From positions 24,318,460-24,382,459 of the forward strand of contig OZ022500.1 in the NCBI GenBank assembly GCA_963989385.1: a DNA stretch of 64,000 nt, read 5' to 3'. The position numbers were made by a program, and so were the translations under genes. This DNA comes from Ctena decussata. Taxonomy: Eukaryota > Mollusca > Bivalvia > Lucinida > Lucinidae. Below, piece by piece: positions 32,010-43,283 of the stretch. A model generated the notes under the pieces. That model worked only from the letters and a program-made list of their open reading frames with translations, was not told the DNA's origin and searched no databases. Positions within the stretch are counted from its first letter, which is position 1. Every line of letters begins with the position of its first letter.

Positions 32010-32670
32010 TTTATGACACAGGTATGTATATGAAATTGTTCAACCTTGAAAATGGACTCTACTGTGTATTATGGCCAATTTTTGAATACAAAGGAGACCT
32101 TTTTTTGTCAGCCCAGCCTGAAAATGTGTGAAAAATAAATGGAAAAAATACTTGCTAGGACGCTCTCCATAATGTATTAAAGAACCTTCAGACCACATTA
32201 CATTTTTCATAGCGATGGTTATTTGTCAGATTTTTGCGCACAAAATTACCCTTTGAAATTTTCTTATATAAACCCGTTTTAACTTCAGCAAGTCCTGCAT
32301 TTTTGGGATTCTGAATCGTGAGAAACAACATAAAGAAGGCATCTGCCAATTTTGGGGAAGATCTGATATATTTTCAGCATTTTATGCAGATTTTTTACTT
32401 CGCCCCAAATCAGTGATTATCACCACCTTAAACCAGTCTAGTTAAAACTTTGAGCATACAGATCCTTCATGATTCATACATGGTATTACGAATAGCTAAG
32501 CTTTGATCAAACTATGAAGATGCGCAAGCTGGTCTCAGCCCATCTTTTTTTCTTTTTTACAATTGTGCATGTCGCAGCTTTGACAATCGTCTTTGGCGGA
32601 CCCACCTGGTGGAAATAGTGGTTTCCATTAAGTCTGGATTCATAACTTTTTCTCATCCACCGTATAGTGT
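32010..32670. other. foldback arm and AT-rich sequence
   Basis: The reverse complement of 32240-32440 resembles 31495-31690 (AAAAATCTGCATAAAA, TTATGTTGTTTCTC versus TATTTGTTGTTCTC, AGAATCC). No genes are supported. Confidence 0.4.
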
Positions 32671-32672
32671 GT

Positions 32673-33068
32673 ATACGAGGGGATATAAAAAGTTTTGAAT
32701 CTCACAACGAAAGAGCAAGATATTACAATTATACCGGTTTACTTTTCAACAGTCTCCTAACTCCACACGCTTGTTCCATCCAGTCATTGATACCCCATCG
32801 GTAAAATTCATCAACTTGGTCCCATAACTAACCCTCCACAGCAGCAGTCATCATCATCTACAAATCTCCGACGCCGCAGGTGTGTTTTGTTTTTTTTCAT
32901 CCTGAGAAAGAGGTGGAAGTCGCTGGGGGTTAGATCCGGAAATAAGGGTGGATGAGGGAGGAGTTCGTAGCCACACTCGCGATCAGCTTCCATCGCAGCT
33001 CGGCTGGTGTGGGCTGGTATGTTGTCCTTGTGAAGCAGAATCTCACAAGGGGTATGTCCTCCAAACAC
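32673..33068 (-). pseudogene. mariner-type transposase C-terminal relic
   Basis: Minus-strand frame 33068-32811 reads EILLHKDNIPAHTS and ELLPHPPLFPDLTPSDFHLF, the second and third catalytic regions of mariner transposases (Asp in KDN, Asp in PDLTPSDFHL), then RRRRFVDDDD. Further downstream, in shifted frames, MTGWNKRVELGDC resembles the family C-terminus, and TATACGAGGGGATATAAAAA (32671-32690) resembles a mariner terminal repeat adjoining TA. The N-terminal two thirds and the 5' terminus are missing; a MITE lies at 33143. Function would be DNA cut-and-paste; this copy is dead. Confidence 0.8.
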
Positions 33069-33142
33069 TGTTAGAACTAAATAATTGCAGCCAGCAATAT
33101 GATCTTAAATTGAATCAGTAACTAAGACATTGATATACATCA

Positions 33143-33386
33143 GGCCCCGAGGTTATAAAACTTTTTTTCATGTTCAACTCAGCTGAGCATGAAATATAAA
33201 ATGCTCATTAATATAAAAATACCAAGAAATTCAGCATTTTTCAGGCTCAGATAAGCCAAGAAGACTATTGTTTCTGCTCATAAATATTAAAATGCCAACA
33301 ATTGTTGGCATTTTAAAATCTATGAGCAGAAATAATTTCATGCTCAGCTGAGTTGAGCATGAAAAAAGTCTTATAACCTTGGGGCC
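33143..33386. mobile_element. foldback MITE with nested palindromes
   Basis: The ends GGCCCCGAGGTTATAAAAC and GTCTTATAACCTTGGGGCC are inverse. Inside, CAACTCAGCTGAGCATGAAAT faces its inverse near the right end, and a central palindrome at 33289-33314 (AAAATGCCAACAA and inverse) sits in longer arms, 33271-33333. No coding capacity. Confidence 0.75.
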
Positions 33387-33389
33387 AGG

Positions 33390-34050
33390 TTTGGTGCATT
33401 GTGCTATCCAAATGAAAAAAAAATGTTTAAGGCTCCCTCTTTACTTCCTTTAGGAAAGACCTCATTCTGTAAGGACGTCTTTGTCTAGAAAGGCAAACGG
33501 TAGGTCACGAATTATACGAACGGTTGATATCTATATTCTCTTACATCGACTTAGAATTGTGGTTGAAAATTTTCAATCTTTATACAAATTTATTTATATA
33601 AGCATGGTTATATTGCTGCAGAATAATCTCAAAATTTGCGCTTTTTAATATATTTTTTCTTTTCTAATCATGGTAATATTGCGGTCTCACGGTTGACGCA
33701 GTGACTAAATGCTTGCTGACCCTGCATTACTTTCGTGAACTTATTGGCTGTGACATGCACAACTGATATTTCGCGTTGACAATTAAAAGGCCGAATAAAA
33801 ACGAATATGATAATTTTAAAATCACTCAGTGACTTTTGAATGCCGCGAGACTAATTCATTCGTCCATTATATCATTATGGTCGCGTTCCAGACACTCGTT
33901 AAACAATGTGATATTCAATTAATACGCTTTATTGCCATTATGATATATTTTGCAAGACATATTTACACGTTCTGTCATACTTACCATTTGAGTGTGTCCA
34001 CTTTCTGACAAGTGCAAAGTGTAATTATAATTACGCTATAGGTCGGCAGT
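33390..34050. other. no supported feature
   Basis: AT-rich, with no recognised repeat. Confidence 0.35.
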
Positions 34051-34066
34051 CTTGTTGCTGACTCTC

Positions 34067-34320
34067 ATGGCGTGCCTTCTACTGCAGCTTCTCTTTGTAA
34101 GGCTAACTGAGCCACGTCATGTGACTTCCAACCATGTGGCAATTTTATCATGTGATATTCAGATTATCCGTCTCATCAGCGACCTCACTGTTGATTCAGG
34201 GGCTTTGGTCACTTCCATAGATGGATACTGTGACAAGCAAAGTGAAGTCCGATCAGAGCCATTGCTTTTCACCTATGCCGCATTGTTGGAAGTCACTTGC
34301 GTGACTCCAGTGTGTACATG
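34067..34320 (+). other. open frame with signal-peptide-like start and nearby 5' splice site
   Basis: From ATG 34067 the frame reads MACLLLQLLFVRLTEP (a signal-peptide-like hydrophobic run), then about 70 residues with four Cys. It reaches a consensus donor, CAT|GTAAGT, at 34318-34325. Against it, 34105-34140 and 34277-34310 are an inverted repeat (ATGTGACTTCCAACCATG and its inverse), so the frame may lie in a foldback repeat. Not recognised. Confidence 0.2.
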
Positions 34321-34477
34321 TAAGTGACTGTAATTTTCCGGTTATAAGACTATAGTGAAAACCGCAAACGGACTAATTTAAAATGTATTTTTTTCTATAC
34401 CAAAGCAATCCCAAAGATTCAGATCCGGCCTTTAAGAACTGCAAATTGTTTGGGTGTTGATTATGTGTTGTGTTGGG

Positions 34478-34690
34478 TATAACGGCGCTTTGAAACAGTA
34501 TTTAGGCCTATATCGAGCCGTCTCCTAGAGAGAGAGAGGGAGAAAGAAAATATAAACAATAGGGGAGGGAAAAATGCCAAAACACGCTCCGCACCTACTG
34601 CAAGCACGGTAGGCCCTTGCCCCACTTTTATACAATAAGTAGGACACTCTGGCACTGAAAGTTATCCAGCACCATCGATCGACCATAACC
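34478..34690 (-). repeat. SINE-like family C, copy 6
   Basis: Minus-strand CAGTGCCAGAGTGTCCTACT, GGGCAAGGGCCTACCGTGCT, TGCAGTAGGTGCGGAGCG, TCTCTAGGAGACGGCTCGAT and 'aatactgtttcaaagcg'. Confidence 0.7.
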
Positions 34691-34756
34691 ATCCGTTATT
34701 TGTTAGTTTTTGAAGGAAACCCTGTCTTATTTAAGAAATGAATTTCATTTTTTCTG

Positions 34757-35033
34757 GCCGGGCCGCGTAGCGCAATCGGTAGGGCACCTGACTCATAAGT
34801 CAGAGGTCCTGGGTTCGATACCCGGTCTGGCCACATACTTTCGTTTCTCCTTCCGCTGATTCAAGAAGGGCAGTTGTCAGTTACTGGCGAAAGTATGTGC
34901 ACTTAGTACTGGTTAACCGCTTAGGAGGTCTAAGCCTGCCCAGGAATAGTGTGGTTAGGTTAACTGACCGTCCTGACATGACCTTAGCTGTTTACCGTGG
35001 ACGTTAAACAACAAACCAATCAATCAATCAATC
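34757..35033 (+). mobile_element. tRNA-derived SINE (Met-type head), intact copy
   Basis: The head 34761-34833 begins GGCCGCGTAGCGCAATCGGT (A box 34768-34780), has anticodon loop CTCATAA (CAT), and has B box GGTTCGATACC (34812-34822). The body GCGAAAGTATGTGCACTTAG and GGAATAGTGTGGTTAGGTTA leads to GTTTACCGTGGACGTTAAAC. The tail is AACAAACCAATCAATCAATC. It is the reference for the other copies here. Confidence 0.9.
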
Positions 35034-35052
35034 GATTTTTCTGATGTTATCA

Positions 35053-35142
35053 AAGTATAAACTACATTGGGACGCGTGCAAACGAAGTGAACCCCGAAGG
35101 AGCTCGTGTAAAATTTGCTAGTGACCCAATGTAGTTTATACT
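35053..35142. repeat. short foldback repeat
   Basis: 19-bp perfect arms: AAGTATAAACTACATTGGG (35053-35071) and its inverse (35124-35142). A related third arm, AAGTATAAACTATATT, occurs near 35580, suggesting a larger composite element. Confidence 0.7.
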
Positions 35143-35155
35143 TAAATAAACACCA

Positions 35156-35354
35156 GGGCCCAGTTGTTCAAAGCATCGTTAGCTTAATGAGCTCGTTAAG
35201 AGGTCAGCTCGTTAAGTGTTTTATGATTTAATAGCCAAATACACTGATATTTTTGGTGAAAAATGTGAGAAGCTTGGCATATTTGAGATATTGACGTTTG
35301 AAATGTTAAAGAAACGTTCATTAACGGCATCGTTAGTTTTGAAAAACCGGCCCC
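35156..35354. mobile_element. MITE with GGGCC(C/G)(A/G)GTT ends
   Basis: Left GGGCCCAGTTGTTCAAAGCA; the right end inverse reads GGGGCCGGTTTTTCAAAACT. Both are followed by the ATCGTTAG / CTAACGAT motif. Flanks both read CCAG, a possible 4-bp duplication. Confidence 0.6.
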
Positions 35355-35599
35355 AGGAAAATTAAGTTCATTGCTTATATTTACATTCTTTCTATTATTT
35401 GACCAAAATCTGCATCAGGGGCTACAGTTGAAGCAGAGAAAACATTTATACGCAGTTTTTCTACAAAAGCTGAACATCGACGTCATATCAACGCCTGCGT
35501 CCAATCAGATTGGAGAACCATGGTTAATTTTGACGTCACTTTATATCATGTGACGTCGCGTGAACCGATATGGTTATTGAAGTATAAACTATATTACGT

Positions 35600-37080
35600 T
35601 ATTATGCTTTACCATGGAGCTTTTCAATAAATGCACGGATAATGTAAATATAACTGAATGAACAGCAAACGTATTCTTCCGTTTCTCTCATGAGTTTTGT
35701 GTGGCTGGCACTTGATAAATGTGACCTGTGTATTTCTTTTATATTTTTTGTTCCTTTATAAATCTTTTTGAAGTTCTCTTTTAGATAAACTGGTACACAG
35801 CAGGTTCTTTTATCTATTTTTCTTTCTTTTCGTATATAAGAATGTTGAAAATTTGTGTTACAGTATGGTTTGCAACTCACCGCTCTTTTTACATTACAGC
35901 GCATTCCTAAAGCAGCGAAGCAGGACTATGGTCAGGTCCTAAGACAGTTCTAGTTTTGATACATAACAAGACTGTTGTAGGTATAGTTCCACCCTTTTCT
36001 ACCAGATTTATACAGGAAACTATTGTGACTTCCTGTGAGCTTCCCCGGACAACTTAGTCCTTCCCAAAATACCAAAACAACGTCTAATCTCTCAGAATTT
36101 GGTTCTAGGAAAGCAAATATTCTTATAGTTTGCCACCTCAAAGTGAGGAGTCTGGAGGAAAGTGGTTTTATCATAAAACAAAAGTAGCCAATATAGAAAA
36201 AAAAGAAATCATGTTATTTTGAGGCTACTATTTGTGGCAATAATTATTTGAGAACAACATCACCCAATGTACTGTAAGAGATATTCTTGTACAGCCATCG
36301 AGCAGCACAAATACACCTAATAAATGGTTCACTTTCAGAATGCCGCTTTGCTTACAAATGAGCTCTTAATTCAGACTAAATTCATTTCACTACATAATCA
36401 ATTTACTTCACACACCGCCATCGAGAGACGTTAACAAAGTTCACCGAATAAGAGAAATAATTAGAACCATAATATGATTCGGGAAGACAGCTATCAGGCC
36501 ATTATTGTCATGAAACCTCCAGGGATTCTAAAGGATTAGCATGAAAACATACAACTAACGTGCTTCAAACGGAAGAAAGATGAAAAACAGGATATCTAAT
36601 CGCTCTGAAGAATCGCTCGCAAATACAGCAAGTAAATGGAATTTTTCGACTAAAATGGGAATTTATCAGACCTCAGACTTTACTGAGGAAAGAGTATTGG
36701 AATGGTATAGCGTTGTTTATATGGCCAAAATATGCTTTCTAGCGTTCGCAAAAACTGATAGGTATATGCTTTCTTATTTAGTCTGTCTCTGACTGCTAGG
36801 TAGATTTTGTTTTGTACAGCATTGTTTCAGCATCCGTCCAGCATCTATTCAGTATCCATCCAGATAGTTGTTTTATGTTGTTTATTAAAGGGCATTCGCC
36901 TTCAAGTTATTGTTGTTAAAACATGCTATATTATTTACATATGGATTTCATGTGAATTAATATATGTTGTTATACATGTATATTTGCAAGCTCAGTTCTG
37001 AAAAAAAAAAAAAAAAAAAAAAAAAAAACGCATGCTGTGGCGTGGTAAACCCAACAGTAATCATCCTACAGTCGTAGACA
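35600..37080. other. no supported gene; poly-A run near the end
   Basis: No recognised protein. The stretch 35890-35950 (AGGACTATGGTCAGGTCCTA, then AGACAGTTCTAG) resembles 50345-50410. A run of 28 A occupies 37001-37028, perhaps the tail of an unrecognised retroposed sequence. Confidence 0.35.
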
Positions 37081-37087
37081 CATAATT

Positions 37088-37324
37088 GAGCCGCGACACG
37101 ACAAAACCAACAATGTGGTTGTGCGCCCAGCGCAGACTCAGATCAGTCTGGGCATCTGCAGAGTCCGGTCAGAGCCTTTGCTAACGGGGTCAAAGGGTAG
37201 CTTAGGGTTTAAGCTACCGCCATGCGGACAGCGAAGACTCTGATCAGACTGGGCGGATGCCAAGGCTAATCTGAGTCTGCGCTGGGCGCACAACCACATT
37301 GTTGGTTTTGTCGTGTCGCGGCTC
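37088..37324. mobile_element. PalM palindromic MITE, copy f
   Basis: Ends GAGCCGCGACACGACAAAAC and GTTTTGTCGTGTCGCGGCTC. Flanks AATT and ATAT do not match exactly. Confidence 0.85.
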
Positions 37325-37465
37325 ATATATTTTGGATCAAATGTGAAACTGATGCGCTCCCAGGTCATATTATCTGTATGTTTATGAGTCGTGGACCTTG
37401 ACAGCAGGGTCAGAAAAAGGCTTTTGAGATGAAATGCTATGAATGGTCCTTATCATCTCGTACAA

Positions 37466-37753
37466 GAGGATGTTCGCGGAAAGATCTGAGCAGCCATTAG
37501 AGAATATGGCGAAATCCTAACCGTGACCAAGATACGGAAACTGAGTCTCAAGCTCTTCTGGCAAAGAAAAGGTGATTCTAAAGGACAAAAATGAATCAGA
37601 AGAGGTAGACAGAAGAAGAGATTCGTAAACAGTATGAAATTAAAAAAATGGACCGGGATGGACTTTGCCAGCATGACTTGGGTAGCAGAAGATATAATAT
37701 GTGGAAAGGGACTGTTGGCCTTGCAAGGTTATGGGATAGACTGGAATAGTTAG
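37466..37753 (+). pseudogene. LINE ORF 3' end (RTE-like)
   Basis: The frame reads EDVRGKI, a stop, AAIREYGEILTVTKIRKLSL and LFWQRK. After a stop it continues RRGRQKKRFVNS, WTGMDFASMTWVAED and GKGLL, then stops at 37751. This matches the C-terminal tail of invertebrate endonuclease/reverse transcriptases (pattern KRKLRWFGH ... RRGRQKKRW ... EWTGMDFA ... AEDR-RW). The catalytic domains are absent, as expected for a 5'-truncated LINE copy. Confidence 0.7.
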
Positions 37754-37759
37754 GCGCAT

Positions 37760-38090
37760 ATTAAGAACATGTATCTCAAGAAGAAAGTCTTTATCTGAAT
37801 GAATTCATTTGCACGTTTTCTTGAAAATCTAAATATGCAAAGATAAAGTAACTGGAACTATAAATACGGACTGATTTAGACACATTCTTATAACCTAGGG
37901 CCAAATATCCTTCTTTTCGAACATTTTGACGAGCATTCTTAATTTAATATTTTTACAATATTTTTTTATGATTGGTTATTAAGGTGTTTGGGTATGCTTT
38001 ATGATTTTGCTGCCGTTTTACAAAGGGAAAACCTTCGTGTCTTCCTCCTGTTTGCTTCTTTGGCAGAAGAAGCCCTAACAAAAAGAAGTG
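37760..38090. other. no supported feature
   Basis: AT-rich; possibly the 3' UTR of the LINE fragment. Confidence 0.3.
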
Positions 38091-38094
38091 TACT

Positions 38095-38345
38095 CTCAAA
38101 TTGGTCGGTTGATTGTTTCGGATTTAACGGCCCTTTGAGACAGTATTTCAGTTTACATGTATATCGGACCGTTTCTCAGAGAGAGAAGGAGAACAAAAAG
38201 AGAAATGATCGATGAGAGAAAAAATATCCAAACAACACCGCCCGCACCTACTGCAGTCACAGAAGGCCCTTGTCCTACTTTTAACCAAATAAGTAGGACG
38301 CCCCGGCACTGAAAGTTAAAAACAGCACCATTGCTCGACCACCAC
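38095..38345 (-). repeat. SINE-like family C, copy 7
   Basis: Minus-strand CAGTGCCGGGGCGTCCTACT, GGACAAGGGCCTTCTGTGAC, GCAGTAGGTGCGGGCGGTG and 'aatactgtctcaaagggccg', with tail AACAATCAACCGACCAA at the left. Confidence 0.7.
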
Positions 38346-38349
38346 CCCC

Positions 38350-39065
38350 TGTGCACTCTCAAAGAAAATTTTGTCCTAAAGGTGATTTTTTTTTGCCTTT
38401 TCACTGGAGAAGAGAGCAGAAAGGAAAACGGCAAGGGTTTCTTTCTCTAAAAGTGCATCCATTTACTATAAGTATTGCTATTTATTTCATAAAATCAGTA
38501 TTTGCAGTTTGTAAGATGCTAGCGTTCAATTTTCTTTAGGTCATCGATAAAAATGGGTACAGGATATATCATCATTAGGCATAATGTCAGTGCTGTGGGT
38601 GCTTCGTGCATTTGTATAAACCCTTTACGAATAAAAAGAGTTTAATGAGATGGATAGGTTCAACTGTTTCATTGTAAAGATTTTCTTTGCCACGAGCTTT
38701 CGGGATGCTTTAAGCACGATCCCAAGTATTCAGCGCTGTTACCTTTTCCACTTCTAAATTTCCTACGAGACCAGACCTCACTGAAAGCATAATTCTGACA
38801 GGGTATCGCTATTTCCGCCGTTGACAATGAAAGTGAAGACAGTCGTTGCTGAAACATCGATTATTTCAAAACCACTATTTAGCTGTTGTTATTTTTCATA
38901 TTCGAAACATCAGTATTCTGCTATACGGAGTGACCAAATGGTGTTGTGAAGAAACAAAATCCAGTTTTAACAGAAACAAATGTCCTTTTTGTAGCCAAAT
39001 ATAATAAATGTAGCAGTCGTTTGTTGAAATTTCGTGTAATACGTTATGGAATGTAATGTAAAGTA
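38350..39065. other. no supported feature
   Basis: No recognised protein or repeat. Confidence 0.3.
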
Positions 39066-39068
39066 AAA

Positions 39069-39700
39069 AGATAGGCAATGATCAGGAATTAATACAATCA
39101 AATCCCAAATCCCGCTCTCAGAATAAATAGGGAAAGAAGCACACACACACGGAAAAATGCCATAATAGGGAAAAAGCACACACACACGGAAATAAATGAC
39201 ATAAGTTCACGAAAAAGACGCACGGTAAACCGAATGAGCATCTCTTTCCCAAACAGGTGGTCAATCAGCTTCCCATATCAAATACAGCATCAACATCTAT
39301 TTTTATCTATTTTATCTTTAACTGACAGAACAAAACAAAACAAAATGCAGATTGGGTAGCAAAACAGGTGATCAAACCGCCAAAGAACATAGACAAGCGG
39401 ACATAGCACAATGTAACATCATGGAACACAACAGAAGTACCACCTTGGAACGGTCAGCAAAAGATTACTGGGGAGCTTAAACATGTTTTACTGGATCCAA
39501 ACCTCACCCTCTGCTTCTGCAGTGATTCGAACATTTAATTAGTTGTTTGGTCCGCATGAAGGTTTCCTAACGCATCAACGAATCATCATCGGAAACAAAC
39601 AAATCACGTACATGTATAAGACCTATGATGAATCAGAGATGAAGACTCGACGGAAATAACGTATTGCGACACCAGGAGACGCGTAAGAAGTCAAACAACA
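39069..39700 (-). repeat. dispersed repeat family B, copy 4
   Basis: CAGGAATTAATACAATCAAA, CTCTTTCCCAAACAGGTGGT, then ACCTTGGAACGGTCAGCAAA and GATGAAGACTCGACGG. A 40-bp block containing ACACACACACGG is duplicated at about 39135-39190. Confidence 0.6.
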
Positions 39701-39837
39701 CCACTGAAATACCGGAGTAAAAGAAAACCATCTGGTAGACCCCGAATAACCAAGCCAAAGACAAGGCAAACTCCGGCCCCAGAATATAAATCTTCTGAGA
39801 ATTAAAAACATTATAATTATCACTATATTATGTTGTC

Positions 39838-40772
39838 AAAGTCAAAGTATGACCTCTTGTACTCATGAATCTTCATGTACTCATTAAGATGACTGTATTT
39901 ACCAATTTTTAGGCCTAAATCTGCAAAGCTTATGTTCTAGAATTTCCCCATATTTGACCTTGCCGTAAAAAGGTCAAGGTCAACCCAAGGTCATAATTTG
40001 AACAATCTTGATAGTACTGGAGTACCCAATGCTACAAACCAAGTTTCAAGGCCATCGGTGAATTGGTTCCGGAGAAGAAGATTTTTAAAGGTCTTTACCA
40101 TATATGGGTGTGGCGGCCATGTTGGTCATGTGACCAGGACCGTTTGTATAATTTTTTGTTCCCTCAACCCCTGGAGGCTCTATGTGAAATTTGGTTTTAA
40201 TTGACCCAGTGGCTTTTGAGGATATTGTTTGAAATTGTCAAAATATGAGTTCTGGGTCAAAGGTCAAAGAATGACGCTGACCTCTTGTACTCACAAATCT
40301 TCATGTACTCATGAAGATGACTGTAAATACCAATTTTAGCCCAAAATCTTCAACAGTTTCCAAGATATCTTAAGTTCTAGCATTTTGCCATATAAAAGCA
40401 CAAGGAAGCAAATTTGACCTTACCGTAAAAAAGGTCAAGAACAACCCAAGGTCATAATTTGAACAATCTTGGTAGTACTCGCGTACCCAATGCTACATAC
40501 CAAGTTTCAAGGCCATCAATCTATTGGTTTTGGAGAAGATTTTTTTAGGTTTTTACCATATATGGGCATGGCAGCCATATGGGTCATGTGACCAGGACCG
40601 TTTGAACAATGTTTCGTTCCCCCTTCCCCTGGAGGCTGCATATGAAATTTGGTTACAATTGACCCAGCGATTTCAGAGGAGAAGTCATTTGAAATTGTGG
40701 ACGGACGACGGCGGGCGACAGAACCTTCCCATCCTATAAGCTCTTCTGGAGCCTCTGGCTCAGGTGAGCTAA
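39838..40772 (+). mobile_element. tandem-core element, AACAAGAGG class, 5'-truncated
   Basis: Two 445-bp-type units (GTCAAAGTATGACCTCTTGT; GGGTCAAAGGTCAAAGAATG), a short GGACGGACGACGG block, and the canonical 3' hairpin GAGCC-TCT-GGCTC (40749-40761) with end AGGTGAGCTAA (40762-40772). The 5' head is missing. Confidence 0.75.
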
Positions 40773-40779
40773 AAAAGTA

Positions 40780-41750
40780 TTTTCTGATAATGGGGTTAAT
40801 TTGATACATACAGTCCACTTTTTACTACTGGGACAAACACAGTAAGCCCTTTGTGGCTGAGTCTAGACTTTGAATAAAGCTATTTAGTAGAAATTCTATT
40901 GTCTTAGATCTCTAGCACTTAATAAATTCGATCACTGTTAAGGTCTTCTTCTTTCCTGTGATACCATTAGTAAATTACATTTTCGACATTAAAGCTGAAA
41001 TACCATAATTATTCTTAATATAAGGACAAGTTTACAAATTATCGGATTAACTTAAAATTTCAACCTCATCTCAACATACTTGACAGTGTGTCAAGAAATT
41101 GCCGGCTAATTGAAAACAATGCAAGTCCTTAAGATAAGGATAGCTCAATGGTGGCCAATTAGCTATCCTTATCTTAAGGACTCGCATGGTGACTTGGCGC
41201 GCCTGTCCAAACGGTATAACAGTTCCTCTAAGTTGGAAAAAGAAGAAATAGACTGCTATTCAAAGTGACAGAGAGTGCATGTCGCTAGGCTCTAAACTTG
41301 TCTTATACGGTAGATTAAAACCCGCCCTAGACAGAAATACAATTAGTGCTTGCAAGTTAATGTCACAAGGTTATTTAAACTGGGACTTAGACCCATATTA
41401 AAAAAGGCTCTAGAGGCTATTAATACAGACAGAACTTTTAGCATATTTGTTATGATACAGTCTAGCATATTCGGAGGTAACCATGTGTATTTGAGTCTTT
41501 TTTCACCAGATGTAACAGGAATAAATTGCGTACTTTCAAAAACAACAGGTGTAATCCTTTCTTGAAAATGCTCATTTACGTGTTTATCATTTATATGAAA
41601 TTGAGCACATAGCAGTTACTGCCATTCATTGCTCACTACAAGCAGTTATTGCTCATCGCAAGCATTGGCACCGTTTCAGGGTCTATGGACAAACGCACAG
41701 TATTTTCATTCTTTCTTTTAAAGGGAGGCAACTTTATAACTTTCTGCTTC
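40780..41750. other. no supported gene; contains a strong hairpin
   Basis: AT-rich apart from the hairpin at 41120-41186. A frame at 41350-41565 is open but not recognised. Confidence 0.3.
41120..41186. repeat. 67-nt near-perfect hairpin
   Basis: The 26-nt arms (TGCAAGTCCTTAAGATAAGG at 41120-41139, continuing ATAGCT, and the inverse at 41161-41186) have one mismatch around a 15-nt loop that is itself partly self-complementary. It could be a miniature foldback element or a precursor-like RNA hairpin. Confidence 0.8.
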
Positions 41751-41756
41751 CTCTCG

Positions 41757-41950
41757 TAGATGACTGGACGGCTGACTTGCATTTTACGTCCATTTCAACA
41801 GTATTTAAGTCAGATCCGGACGATAGAAGGGTAATGATGAAAGGGAATCCCGTTTACGGGTTGAAAGACTTTCGCCCAGGGTCTCAAACCCGGCAACGCT
41901 GGACCAGCAGGCCAGCGATTAGTCTACTGAAGTACCGGAGCTTCTCCTGT
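41757..41950 (-). mobile_element. second tRNA-derived SINE family, copy 2
   Basis: Minus strand: CAGTAGACTAATCGCTGGCC, a CTGCTGGTCCAGCG arm, and GCCGGGTTTGAGACCC as B box. The body is CTTTCAACCCGTAAACGGGA and the tail side ATGGACGTAAAATGCAAGTC. Related to 17669-17835 and the head at 31425-31490. Confidence 0.6.
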
Positions 41951-42206
41951 CGAAGACCGTGTAGTTTTATGAATGGAACCTGCTCAGAAAGGACATAATT
42001 CGCTGCTATATGAGCAAACTCTTTCCTGTAAGAGTTGACCCCTATTGAAAGGGGCGGGGAGGGGAGGGGGGCTGTTTCACATGAAAATGTGCATATTCAT
42101 CTAAATGCTAGCATTGACAAAAAAGTAAGTTCTCACTGCTAGTGTAAAGCACACATTGCCTGAGGTGTTCAGTGACTTTTTGGCTCTTCTTTATTTTCAC
42201 ATAAAT

Positions 42207-42442
42207 GAGCCGCGACGCGAGAAAACCAACAATGTGGTTGTGCGCCCAGCGCAGACTCAGGTCAGCCTGGGCAGCCCCCCAGTTTCACCAGACTGTTCGT
42301 TAAGTGCTCAAGGGGTAGCTAAGGGTCTAAGCTACCTCCATGCGGACAGCGAAGACTCTGATCAGACTGGGCGGATGCCCAGGCTGATCTGAGTCTGTGC
42401 TGGGCGCACAACCACATTGTTGGTTTTGTCGTGTCCCGGCTC
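42207..42442. mobile_element. PalM palindromic MITE, copy g
   Basis: Ends GAGCCGCGACGCGAGAAAAC and GTTTTGTCGTGTCCCGGCTC. Exact duplication AAAT (42203-42206 and 42443-42446). Confidence 0.9.
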
Positions 42443-42449
42443 AAATGAG

Positions 42450-43280
42450 TTTAACTTGTGTTGGTACACCGCCACGTATTTTCACAATGTTGACAATGGA
42501 GAACAGCTTTCGCTTCCAAGGGAAACAATCGTTTCAAACGGAAAATACTCTGACCGGAAATAATTTCACCTTGGGGGCATTTTTTTTTCTTTTCGGAGTT
42601 GATTCCATTAAAAAGTGAGTCAAAATGAAAATGACAGATTTGGCTCCCCTGAAAGTGTGCCAATTTACTTTGAGGTCCAGTAAGAAGTATACCTAATACA
42701 ATCCACCCACGCAATTTTCCAGAAAGAGACATTTAAATTGACTGTTTAGTTCCATGGATTGTCTAGGAACATGCCGCAATATGTTGCGTGACGAAACAAA
42801 TGAGGCTGATGAACTCCATTTCATAGACATTGATTTTGTAATCCTGTTAAAATATAAAACATGGAATTATCAGCAGTTTTTCTTCACAAGCCTGGAAACA
42901 AGAATAAAGGCAGAAACAATTTTCCAAAACTGATTTGTCATTCTAAACCGACCAAAACAAAGAGTAAAAGGGCAATGACCAGGAGCAGATACAATCGAGT
43001 TCTCCATTCTACCCAAGACGCCAAATAGGAAATAATCACATGAAGCAACAACACACATTAAATACACAAAACGAACAGACAAGTATGTCGTCATAAACCT
43101 ATTCTCAACCAATTAAAAACATGTTATGCATACAGCACATTTTTAGTTATCTGCTATTACGTTGCTCGTTGCTTAAGCACTTGAACACAGTATATCACAA
43201 CTTTCGAGTTCTCTACTCTTTATACTACAATACCACATGAAAACTAAAATTCAGACTTTTTTTTTGAAAAATTAGAATAA
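42450..43280. other. no supported gene; weak family-B similarity
   Basis: 42965-43080 (CAGGAGCAGATACAATCGAG, a 'caaataggaaataatcaca' block) looks like a diverged family-B start. Nothing else is recognised. Confidence 0.3.
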
Positions 43281-43283
43281 AAA

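Noticed and set aside
34761..34833. tRNA-Met gene
   Set aside because: It has A and B boxes and a CAT anticodon loop, but it continues as a roughly 275-bp SINE with a repeat tail, its acceptor stem is degraded, and other copies exist in the window.
35602..35904. 100-residue minus-strand protein
   Set aside because: No recognised motif, start context or splice sites; AT-rich DNA often gives frames of this length.
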